Assembly (NCBI RefSeq): GCF_028009165.1
Contig: NC_079244.1
Location: forward strand, 434,001-498,000
Direction of reading: 5' to 3'
Length of the DNA stretch: 64,000 bases
Source of the DNA: Akanthomyces muscarius
Lineage: Eukaryota; Ascomycota; Sordariomycetes; Hypocreales; Cordycipitaceae
Made by a program: the position numbers and the translations under genes. Below, piece after piece: positions 24,501 to 34,722 of the stretch. Numbering within the stretch: position 1 is the first letter of the stretch; the number at the start of each line of letters is the position of its first letter. The notes below the pieces were generated by a model. The model searched no databases. It saw only the letters and a list, made by a program, of their open reading frames with translations, and had not been told where the DNA came from.

Positions 24501-24749
24501 GGCACCGCTGGCGGCATGGACGTGACGCTCTTTGAGGAGTGGAACAATCCCGGCAACGAAATGTGGTATCTGCCCGCCGGTCCGGCATTTTTCCAAAACA
24601 TGGGCGGCGATGGCGGCGTCTCCATGACGGCCGAGGGCGTCAACGTCGGCGGTCTGGATCTGCTCGAATACATGGCCATGGACCCTGTGCAGTTTCCAGG
24701 CTTGGAGTCTGGCGGATCGGGGCAAAACGGAGGAACCCAGCCGCTGTAG
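21569..24749 (+). CDS. Large Zn2Cys6 fungal transcription factor
   Basis: Exons 21569-22206, 22277-22576 and 22628-24749 encode 1019 residues (second junction completes a Tyr codon; both introns are GT-AG and 70 or shorter). The zinc cluster near residues 60-98 has the spacing C-X2-C-X6-C-X12-C-X2-C-X6-C ([11 protein letters not shown] ... PPCVRC), with an unusually long third spacer. A basic KRK segment follows. Exons 2 and 3 contain the fungal-specific middle homology region, including [49 protein letters not shown], and [16 protein letters not shown]. The C-terminus is low-complexity, Gly/Asn-rich and acidic, a possible activation domain. The overall plan resembles Aro80/UGA3-type regulators of amino-acid catabolism, but the regulon is not evident from the neighbours. 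The start is the ATG in an ACCATGGCC context. Confidence 0.9.
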
Positions 24750-25777
24750 ATGGAGCGTACATAATCGTGGGTGAATTGTTGATACTATGGGCCGGGTTTC
24801 CATAGTCCTCGGTGCTTTTGTTTTTATTTGTCACGGCCAGCAAAATGGCAGACATGAGTGGATGGTTTCATGGCTTTGGTGTATTTTGCGTCTTTTCTGT
24901 TTCTTACGGAATGTGTTCAGTAGCCTTTTTCATGACGGGAAAGAGAGCGAACGACTGGAGTTTTTGGTAGCGGCGGCGGCGGCGGCGTTGATGATGATAA
25001 AGCTCTGCTTGGAAGTGCAGAGCAAGAAACTAAAAAAAAGGGACATATATACATATATATACACACACTTCTTAAAGCGGATCCACATTTCCCAACTAGC
25101 TACATGTTCGATAAAGTCGGCGTCTCGCCATCAATTCTTGTCAGTTTCATGGTTCATGTGTCAGCTCTGGAACAAATTCTATGTTCTAGATGGATGTGAA
25201 GGAATCAATAGAATCTCGTATGTATTCTCAACTTTTGTCTCTATTTGTTCTGACCCAAGACGGGCAGGTACTTGCTCCTCCTATTAACTCATGTAGCCCA
25301 GCAGCTTTCCCCCTGTCCCTCCATCTTCTCTCGGGCTTTTTAGTACGATTTCAAATAAAATCAACATAATGAACATGTACTGATATGTAAATTACCCGTA
25401 CAGACAAACGGGCAAAAAAAATCAACAAGAAAAAAAGGGCAATGAGTGTGAACGCTCTCCCAGCAGTAGAAAAGTACTATGATGGCAGTAACAAGAGATG
25501 ATGAAGAAGTGGGGGAACAAAAAACACATCCCTCTCATAACAGGCGTGGGAAAATGAACAAGTATTGATTATATATCCAAAATCAAGAAGGAGAAAGAAA
25601 AAGATGCCAAGCCCGGTTGTGTCAACGGGGATGCAAATGAAAAAAGAACAAATAAAATGAAGAAGAGGGTATATCAACAAATGAGAAAGAAAAAAAGTAA
25701 TCGACAAAGCAAGGTGTATAAGCTATGTTGTATGAGTGCAGAATCGGAAACAAGTGGTTGCGTATAGACGCCCCATG
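24750..25777. other. Convergent 3' intergenic region
   Basis: About 1 kb between the zinc-cluster factor (+) and the ADF-H gene (-). It contains a (GGC)n-like run near 24971-24985, an ATATATAC tract near 25045-25070, and a long A/G-rich stretch 25420-25720, which is the pyrimidine-rich 3' UTR side of the minus-strand gene. No gene is seen. Confidence 0.55.
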
Positions 25778-28700
25778 TTATTGTCCAAACTGCGCGGCGT
25801 GCTTGCCGTGGGCATCGGACAAGTCGTTGAGGATGCTAATTTGACCGGCCCGATCCTCGCAGGCAAGCTGCAGGCTGGTGCCCTCGACAAAGTCAAGCAC
25901 GACACTGTTGGGGAGCTCCTGGACCTCGACGTCTGGGCAATACGGCGGGCGAAACTCGCTTAGGTGGTAGCGCTTAGTGCCCTGCGCAGCGCGGCTGCTA
26001 GGCGCGGGGAGGGCGCTGAGCACCAGGAATCCCTGCGAGTCGATGCAAATGTTGCGGCGCTTCCAGAGCAGGTTGTCGGGAAATTGCACGTTGACGTCGC
26101 CCAGATACGAGACAATCCAGGGCGAAGTGCCAGTGGTGGACGGGCGGGACGCTTCGACACGCTGGTCCTCGTCCTGCGCAAGCGGCGACTTGACGGTGGG
26201 AGGGAGGGCGGTCTTGCCGCGCGTTCCAGAGAGGTTGGAAAGACGGCGCATGAAGCGAGTGGCACGGGAGAGCTTGCCATCATTCGACTTGTCTTCGCCG
26301 CCAGAAGGGGCGTCGTTTGAGTCGGGAGAACGGACCTCCTCACTTTCCTTGCCAGTTGATCGGCGGCTGCTAAAAGACATACGAGGCGAGAAAGACCCGT
26401 TGGTGGGAGGGGGCGAGGCAGCAGGAACAGAGTCTGCCGAGGTCGTTCTCTTGTCCTTCATCATGCCCCGTACAAGACTGACGGAAGAGCGGCGTCCCTC
26501 GTCCTTGAGCGAATCAATTGACGAGTCCATGGTGGCGGCGCTGACGTCGTGATTGGGCTTCTGGTGGCTGACAAACAGAGGCGATTGCTTCAGGTCCAAT
26601 GGGTTGAAGCCAGAGGTGTCTCTGGAGGTCTCGTTTTTTTGCTGTTCAGGGTCGCGCACAATCTTGGCCGTTACTGAAATCGATTCTGGGGTGCCACGAT
26701 ACGAGTCAGGCGAAGGTTGGAACATGGAGAGTCTGTTGGAAATGGATCCTGAGCGCCCGCGCTGTGGTCGGCTCGTGTCGGGCGAGGAATCAGAGCCGTC
26801 GCGCGAAGGAGGAGCGGTCATTCGGAGGGAAGAAGCGCGCTCAATCACTGATGGAGCACGCAGAGGCTCGCTCTTCTTGACGGAGAAGAATGTCGACTGA
26901 GGGCGCTCACGACTGACAGGGCGAATCTCGGTGGCGCCGGTAGCGGACAGCTTCTCGAGAGCCTTGATACGCTGCGAAATGCTGGAGCCAACATTGGACT
27001 TGGACGAGAGGTTTGCATTGGCCTGCTGCTGTTGGGTAATTTTGTGTAGATAGGCAGCTCCAGAGCTCATGGAGCGAACCGAAGACTGAGTCCCATCCGA
27101 GGGCGGAACGAGGTTACTACGGACAGGGTTGGAAACAGTTCTCGCAGCGTAGGGCTGCGGGGTGGTGTTCGTAGAGAGGGGCAGGGCCGCAAGACCGTCG
27201 GGAGTAATTGGAGTGACTGGCGTTTCAGTAATGGATGGTTTGGCATTCACATCTTTAATGACAGGCGCGGCAGTGTAGGTTCCGTTTTCTTCCACCTGCT
27301 TATCGATTCCGGTTGTCTGGATGGGGTCAACAAGTCCCTTGCGCTTCTCTTTCTCGGATTCGGTAGCCTCTCGCTTGGGCTCAATGTTATCCGTCCTAGG
27401 CTCGACAACGCTGCTCTCCTCTGGCTTCGCATCTGCGATAGTCTCCTTGGCTTCAGACTCGGCAGCGACAGCCGACTCGTCAGAAGGGACCATAGAAGGA
27501 GCTGCGAAAGGGTCTTGCGAGACCTCCGCAGCAGGTGTCTCGACAGATTGCTCTGCTGCCGCCCGAGTGGCAGCTAGAAGATCCTGAGCAGAGGGCTGCA
27601 GGGGAATACCTAGGCCTACGGGCTCAGCCGTGGGCGGGTCAGCTTCCTTGGCGTCTTCCTTGGCTACTTCAGCCGACGGCTCTGCGGAGTCTTCGATTGG
27701 CAGAGAAGCAGAGTTGTTGGTTGAGAATCTGGAAATTGGAATTGCGACTGGTTCCTCGGCAGAGTCAGCATCCGTTTCGGGAGGGCCAAAAAGGGCAGCC
27801 TCGGTAGCCTTGATGTGATCGTGCGTCGTCATGTGCGTAACATCCGTGTCAGGCAACGCAGCAAACTCAGCGAGAGCAGAAGCCTCTCTTTGCTGGGGCG
27901 TCGTTTCGCCGGTTTCTTCCTTTTCGCGGACAGTTTCCTCTGTGCCGTCGGAGATGGATGACGCCTTTGTTGAGTCGGCCGTCTCCGAGTCGCCCAATGC
28001 CGGGCTTGCTGGGTGAGAGTCTGTGGCGGTGGCCTCGGAGGCTTGGTCGGCGAGGGATGCGGTAGATTGAGCATCAACGAAAATGTCAGTTGCTTCACTT
28101 GCGGGTGTTTCCACGGGGAGATCATCAACCGCAGATTCAGTGACTTTGTCATTCCCGAGGGACGCATCTTCAGTAGCTTCAGCATTAGCTTCCGCATCCG
28201 CTTCAGCAGTCTCAGCGGCGGCAGCCATATCGTCTCCATCATGGGCAGCCTTTTGAGCAGCCAGTCGCTTCTTTTCGCGGAGCTGCATAGCCTTTTTGAG
28301 TCGTGCCTTTTCGGGGGATATCTTCTTGGTGGGCTTGAGGGTTGTCTCGGAGGTGGGCGAGGTTAGTGCAGGGTCGTCATTCTCTTTGGATGCATCATCG
28401 GCGTCGGCAGAGACACCAAAATCCATAGCGGCAATTTCTTCTTGTGGAGAGACGAGAATGTTGCTCTCTCGGCTCTTGCTCCTCTTGCCACCTTTGCCGA
28501 AAAGCTTGTAACCAGCGGGGATAGCAGACACAGGTCTGAAGTTGCCGGCAGTCTGAGGGCGGATATTGACGTCGAGAGAAGGCCGGGGACCAAGCTTAAC
28601 CTTGGGCTTGCCATAGGGATAAGACGAAGAGCTGGATAGGCTGCGATCGTAAGAGTCCGAGGTGGAGGGACGCTCATCGGCACCAACAAAAGTAGGAGTT

Positions 28701-29453
28701 TCGGTGGTATCCTGGGCAGAGAATTTGCTTTGCTCAGGTGAGGAAGCTAGATCGGCGTTGAGAGTGACTGGGTCCAAACTCCAGCTAGGGTCCACGGGCG
28801 TTTTGGGAGGTCCAGCATCAGCAGTGACTGACTTGCGCTTAGAAGCTGGCTGATCGTCCTCATCCTCCTCGGCAATCTCAACTAGACGCTTCTTGCGAGA
28901 GCTTGTAGAGGAGGCAGTCGAGCCTGAGGCGGTATGTAGAGAGCAGGCGGCGGACAACTTCGTATCGGTGAGGGCGTTGGCAGAATCGATTTCGAAAACG
29001 GTGTCGTACGGTGAGAATCTCTCACAGACAAAGTTGAAATGGACGGCAACACGAGCTGGTGGCGTGTTAGTTGGTTGCACAGCTGTCATGGCGAGACGGC
29101 AAGCGGATAAATGTTGCACGTACCTTGTATTAAGCGTGATGAGTCTTCGGGGAGATATTTGAGGACGACATTGCGACGTCTGTATTTGATGTAGCCGTAC
29201 AGGGGGCTCTCCTCGTCGTACTCTTCAATGCTGGTGCGAAGCTCGGCAATGCCACCAACACCAGTGTTGAGGATGTCTATTTCGTCGCGGCTAGTGTATT
29301 TGAGTAGAAACCTGGGCAATTGGCATGGTCAGCTGAGGCCTGCGTTTGAATGAGTAGAAACATGTATAGGAAAACGCACCAGCCTCCAGGTTCAGCGGCG
29401 GCGGCCTGGAAGGCCTCTGTGACCTTGGGGTCGTCAAGGCCGTTGAGCGACAT
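25778..29453 (-). CDS. Long ADF-H (cofilin/coactosin-like) domain protein with C-terminal PH-like region
   Basis: Minus-strand exons 29453-29380, 29311-29124 and 29055-25778 join in frame to 1179 residues. Residues 1 to about 135 form an ADF-homology domain: MSLNGLDDPKVTEAFQ, the WFLLKYTSRDEIDIL block, YGYIKYRRRNVVLKYLPEDSS, and VAVHFNFVCERFSPYDTVFEI. ADF-H domains bind actin. Residues about 135-1060 are low-complexity, rich in Ser/Glu/Ala/Pro with many SP/TP and KKR segments, and probably disordered and phosphorylated. The last ~110 residues (SPWIVSYLGDVNVQF ... KRYHLSEFRPPYCPDVE ... LQLACEDRAGQISILNDL) look like a small PH-type beta fold. A cytoskeletal or cortical scaffold role is inferred. 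The start ATG is followed by a typical ADF-H N-terminus. Confidence 0.88.
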
Positions 29454-32349
29454 GGCTGTATAGACTGCAGGCCCTCTTGGTGGCTCGCAATATATCTAGC
29501 TGAAGAAGAATGACCAATATGGTCGTGGAGGGCGGTTTGGGGCACTCGAATAGCGCAGGGGTTTGGCCGGCCTGCCAGGTATCGAAGGGGGTCGGTCGTC
29601 ACAGACGAGACACACAAAGTGCAGGATGGAGTGAATGTGTCGGGACGAAGCTTCTGGGGACGGTCATGAAAGCTGCGAGGCGAGAATATTGCTCAAGGAC
29701 CAGCTCCGAGCAGAGAATGAAACAGGTTGGCGGGAGATGAGGAGGTGGAAAAAGAAGGGGCTCGTGGAGGGGTCGTCCGGTGTGTGGTGTATTAAGATCT
29801 CGGCCAAGGGTCAGGAGCGGCGCTGAGACGACACGACAAGGACGATGACCTAAGATAGGACCCAAAGCCTGGCTGGGGAAGGCAAAAGCAGAGGCGACGT
29901 CGAAGGAAAAGGAAATATAAGGTCAAAGAGGCAGTGCGTGCGTTTCGGTAGCGCAAGCGGCCAGTGGAGATGGGGGTTGAAGAAGCTGGCGTCGAGCTGC
30001 AGAGAGAGAGTGAGTGTATGTGTGGCGGGCGAGGCTGGCCTGACCAGGACTGAAAAGAAGGGCGAGGGAAAAAAGCACCTCGGACGGAAGTGGTGAGGAT
30101 GGAAAAAGAAAAGACGAAAGAAGAAAAAGCAAAGGTCAAAGAGCTGGGGCGAGACAAGTGCGTGGTCTCGGCTGACGCGCAGGAGGTGCAAGCTGGACAA
30201 GTTACTGGTACAGTTAGCTGCTGAGTACTGGGAATGGGACAGGCGAGCTTCCAGGCGTTGGCTGTCGATTCAGGGGCAAGACGGGAGACGGGAGACGGGA
30301 AAGCTGGTGCGGGCCCAGTTTAAGGGAGCAATGGCGTTGACCGGCGAGGTGGTCAGTGGTCAGTGGTCAGTGTGTTCTCACTGGTCAGTTGGTTAGTGCG
30401 CTGGGGATTGTGAATTGGGGGAAAAACGCATTGTTTCCGCCAACGGCGCGCCACCAACACACTGGCATGCCGCATTCCAGAACGAGAAGAAGAGCAGGGT
30501 TTCTATTCCAACACGCTAACCTTGGAGCAAGGAGCACGGAATTGCCACGAGATGCTCTGGGAGGTGGGACGAGCTGGCAGTGCACTTCCCCGGATTGGCT
30601 TCAGGTGTCTCGACATGTGCTCCCGATGCGCAGCAAGTAGAGCAGGGCGGTGCCGAGTTGTGAAACACTGCCGTCGACAGGCCCAGCAAAAGGGCGACCT
30701 TGTTCACAGCGCCGAAATGTGCAACAGTCGCACTAAAATTAGCGGCATGATGCACACCACAAGTACTTTCATGGGGCTACCTACCTTAGGTAGTTGCTAG
30801 CCGAGCCAGAAATATTTAGGGGCCGTTCTGCCACGCCGATGATTAAATGTACTTGCAGCTCGGCCGCCGCAAGTTTCCCATAGCCTCCTTTTTCTTAATG
30901 CCTGGGATATAGCTTTTCAACTCCCACCGCATCGAATTAAAGATATGACGCCGCATCGCCTCACATCACCGCACGCTTTGGGCGCCGCTCAATGGCGAGG
31001 GGACGTGCCCCGGGCCTGAGCACTTGAAAGGATTGCAGCCACGCAGCCAACGGCAGGCAGACGCGTGCCTTTTTCGGGCGTTTCTTCCAGAGCATCTAGC
31101 GGCTTTCCAGCGCTCCCTACTGGTACAGTGGTGTACCTAGGTACTAATCTGTAGTTGGTAGGTAGACTCTCACCACCCCGGCCCGTGCCAGCCAGGGGTT
31201 CCTCCTCCCTCGGAATATCCACCTTGATTTGATGTGGAGAGCCAAACTCGCGACGAGCTGCCAACCTTTGCCTGCCCAACTGCCCTCGTCCATTGCCATC
31301 ATGACCAACATTCATTCCGCTTCCCCCAGCTCTCCACGACAGATGGCCCTACCAATCGCACTGCCGCTGTCGCCCACAATTCCCACCGTCCAAAGCAAAT
31401 TCACAACTGCCATGCCATCGCTCAGCTTTGCCAACCATCCAGCACCTACCTTGCTTTTGCAGCACCGACGCTAGTCCAACGATTTCCTTCTTCACCCTTT
31501 CTAGGCCCGCTTCTTCCCAAACCTGCATACTAGCAAACTAGTAGGCTACCCGGTACATATGCGCAACATCAAAATGGGCTCCCTCTACGACTGATTCAGG
31601 TCGTCCACTAATAATCGCCATGCTATGATGAAGATTGCGCCACCACTGTGCCATACATGCAACCTAGCCCCCGTCTCCTCTGCTGTGTATCCCAACTTCA
31701 TTTAAACACATCTTACAACTGTCCTTTGGCTGCAGAAAAGAGTTTCTGCTGTTCTCTCATAGACCCCTGATGATGTTCCTCTTTGGACAACAACCCTTGC
31801 AACCGGGCCTTTCAGCCTTTTCTCTTGTCCGGCCGGCGCCTCTTTGTACAGGCTGGACTAGCAGCCTAGCAGGGTCCCCCCTGATAGGTCACGCTTTTTG
31901 GCGCATGGCGATCTGCAAGCCGAATTTTCTAATTTCAACTTGAAATACCATGGACGTGAAGAACGCGCTTTTTCCAATGCCGGGGTCTTGTGGCGTCGGA
32001 TACACGAACCAGTTCTCGTCAGTCGACCAATTGAGACACACAGTGCCAACCGTACAGTGCGGTTCTAAATATCCACGCTTGAACAGTTGAACGACTCACA
32101 TCACTGCAACATGGCTCATGTTTCGTCGACGGATCATTACATCTACGGCACATTTCCTTTTGGTACTGCTGCTGGGGAGTCAGTTCTTTTCGACGCTAAT
32201 GCCCAGTTTTATTTTAGTATATCCAACTGTGCTTGTTTCTGTCCTCGCCCTACTCACTCAAACCGGGTAACTATATATCCCAACCGTCCTCTTGTTTCGT
32301 CCAAGGACATCTGACTTTGCTATTCCGTCCAGTACAAGGCCAATACGCT
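29454..32349. other. Intergenic, no gene recognised
   Basis: About 2.9 kb between the ADF-H gene start and the 3' end of the SDR gene. 29454-30240 is A/G-rich on the + strand, so pyrimidine-rich for the minus-strand promoter. Short tandem repeats occur at 30281-30301 and 30351-30371. TACC/GGTA motifs occur at 30776-30795 and 31131-31163. A short C/T-rich + strand frame starting ATG 31301 has no recognisable feature. Confidence 0.5.
30281..30371 (+). repeat. Two short heptamer repeats: (GACGGGA)3 and (GGTCAGT)3
   Basis: Three perfect GACGGGA units at 30281-30301 and three GGTCAGT units at 30351-30371, upstream of the ADF-H gene. Confidence 0.85.
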
Positions 32350-33261
32350 TTAGACGCGATTTGCCACCAATTCTTTGACTGCATTATAGACGTCATTGCG
32401 TGTGTAGTTTCCCAGCAGTGCCTGCGCCTCTTGCGTTGTCTCCAGGAACACATTCTTATCACCACCCATGCGGGCCGCCTTGGGAATCAGCGGATGGTCC
32501 TCGACTAGCGGAAGCTCCTCCTCGCCCAAGCCGAGCGCCCGACGAAAGTAGTCGAGGTACTGCGCCCACGTCAGATTCTCGTCACCAATGGCCAGAACCT
32601 TGCCCGAGACGGCCTCACGATTCGCAATGGCACCTGCAATCGCCTGCGAGAGCGACCTGAGCGTCAAAAAGGCCACGCCGCCTGGTGGCGCCGACTCGGC
32701 GAGGTCGAGCCTGCCCTGAAAGTACTGTACGAGCTCACCCGCAAACGGCGACGCGACAGTTGGCGAGATGTCACCCACGAGAAACGGCGGGCACAGGCTC
32801 GTCGCCGCGAACCCCGGCCGCGCCATCGCGACGACGCCCTCGGACTCGAGCTTGCGCGACCGCATGTACGTGTTGGTGTCGACGAGTGCGGGCTCCGCGT
32901 GCCAGTAGTAGCTGCCTATATGGATGAACTGCGCGACGCCGGCGTCTCGCGCCAGCGCGGCAAAGGCGGGCACGGCCTGGCCGTTGGTGCGGAGCAGGAA
33001 GGCGTCGTGGTCCTTTTCGCTCGCAGGGATGTGTCGAATATCGGCACCCGCCGCGAATATGACCGTATCAAAGGCAGACAGCTGCTCCTTGGTGATGTCG
33101 GCGTTTAGGTAGTTGCCCAGAAGCAAGGGAAAGTCGGCCAGAGGCGACGGTGTCTGCGGCTTCGTGCGGCCCGAGATGGTGACGCTGTGGCCGAGGGAAC
33201 GTAGGTGTAGAGCAGCATGGCCGCCAATTAGGCCAGTTCCTCCGACGATGAGAGTCTTCAT
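32350..33261 (-). CDS. Atypical NAD(P)-dependent epimerase/SDR-family protein
   Basis: A single exon of 303 residues. The N-terminus MKTLIVGGTGLIGGHAALHL has the GGxGxxGG dinucleotide-binding motif directly after the first beta strand, so the ATG at 33261 is preferred over one nine codons upstream. SGRTK follows strand 2, suggesting NADP preference. Further Rossmann elements are TVIFAAGADIRH and FIHIGSYYW. The expected catalytic YxxxK is altered: the nearest match has Tyr and Lys separated by four residues (TYMRSRK). LTLRSLSQAIAGAI and VLAIGDENLTWAQYLDYF resemble the C-terminal part of extended SDRs that act on nucleotide sugars or isoflavone-type substrates. Cytosolic; substrate unknown. Third-position GC is higher than in the flanking intergenic DNA. 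Confidence 0.9.
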   Translation of the reverse strand: MKTLIVGGTGLIGGHAALHLRSLGHSVTISGRTKPQTPSPLADFPLLLGNYLNADITKEQLSAFDTVIFAAGADIRHIPASEKDHDAFLLRTNGQAVPAFAALARDAGVAQFIHIGSYYWHAEPALVDTNTYMRSRKLESEGVVAMARPGFAATSLCPPFLVGDISPTVASPFAGELVQYFQGRLDLAESAPPGGVAFLTLRSLSQAIAGAIANREAVSGKVLAIGDENLTWAQYLDYFRRALGLGEEELPLVEDHPLIPKAARMGGDKNVFLETTQEAQALLGNYTRNDVYNAVKELVANRV

Positions 33262-34722
33262 TTTCGGCGAGGATGAATGTAGATGCACTGTGTGATTGTT
33301 TATTGTTGGCTGGGATCAGAGTGTCTGGATGCTCCAAGTCTGAATGCAGTCTAGATTCGCGCCCATTGGGGTCTTTAAATATAATTTCGCATTTTCTCTT
33401 CTTTTTTAAACAAGCTTGAATCGTCCTCGCCAATAGCACAACCTGACAAATCACACCCTTCGTCCGGCGCCGTTGAAGCGTGTACTGTTAGAGTTCAGCG
33501 TTTGCGGACTTTCAAGGCCTGGATACGCGCGGACTTTCCCCGATCGAGCAACTTGATGCCGCCAACGACGGGTACGCTTAATCATCCCGCGTGTGCCGTG
33601 GACCCCGAACGACTTGCCTTGGGATCCCCGACGACTTGCCCCTGGACTTCTCCTGTCCCCGACGGCATTCGGTATCATGGAACAGGGGCTTACCAATGTG
33701 AAGTTGCGCAAGCTCATGCTGGATCGAGCTTTCGCGGGTGGTGCCGCAATGGCGATGCATGGTGATGGGACGGGCGCTAATTCACTTACACGGTTTGGAC
33801 TACGCCAAAGTATGGACTTTCAGCCATTTACGCTACTGAAAGATCCAAGGGCATGTTGAACCCTCAGTAACTATGAATTTTTTCTTTTTTTTTTTTTTTC
33901 AATTCTGGCCGTGCGTCTTCTGTGTAGAAGCGTCGCGAAATACCCAGAATCTAAAGCCAGTGTGCGCTAGGATGGAGTTCGGACGACTAGCGACTGTCAG
34001 TGCTCGATGAGTCGAGCGAGCCGTAATCTTGGTAGGTTTACGAGCCGCATATCGAGTCTCTCAAATCCTGAGAATGGCTACAAACACCGGAAAACAGGCT
34101 CCGCGACAATGCGCCTGGCCCGGCGCATGTTGCAGCTCGCCCATCCTCAGCTTCGTCCATCTTAAGCATGCGCCCTGCACCCTTGCCAATGGCAAACTTC
34201 TTGGGGTCTGTTACAATTGAATCACACATTCTGGATCTCATTGTTTTAATCTCCAGTGCCAAGAACTGGATGCTTCTTGGTCTATCTCCGAATGAATCCA
34301 AAACGAGCTACGGCCAGTAGTCCAACAAACAAGCCGTGTTTGGCGTCGCCTGTAGATGCAGTTTCACACGCTTCTGGCAGCGTCTTTATATTTCTCACGA
34401 TATTCATGTCATGCTTTGGTGAGATGTACAACGATGCAGAACCAGCTGCATTTACTTGCAGACTGCTGTGTTTTGTAGTCATGGTCCTTGGTTGAATGGA
34501 CACGCCGTTTGCTGTCACTTGCGCCGACACCGACAGTTGCAGAGCAAACAAGCATTGATTGGCAGACGGCCTGGCAGCTGCCCCTGCACCGGGCTCGCGT
34601 TTGGCCATGTAAGTAACAACATGCAACGAAAATGTGCTTGGTAAAGACTCGCATTTCCCCTTTTCTCATCCCGCTCATTCCTCATTTTCTTCATACCTGA
34701 CCAACACACTTTGGCAATTACC
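33262..34722. other. Divergent intergenic region
   Basis: About 1.5 kb between the SDR gene (-) and the TPR-SET gene (+), presumably holding both promoters. It has a T15 run near 33885. Nothing protein-like is visible. The last ~50 bases are a C/T-rich leader ending at the ATG 34723. Confidence 0.5.

Noticed and set aside
31301..31474. A short + strand frame upstream of the SDR 3' end
   Set aside because: Ser/Pro/Thr composition without signal peptide or motif. Likely chance in C/T-rich DNA.
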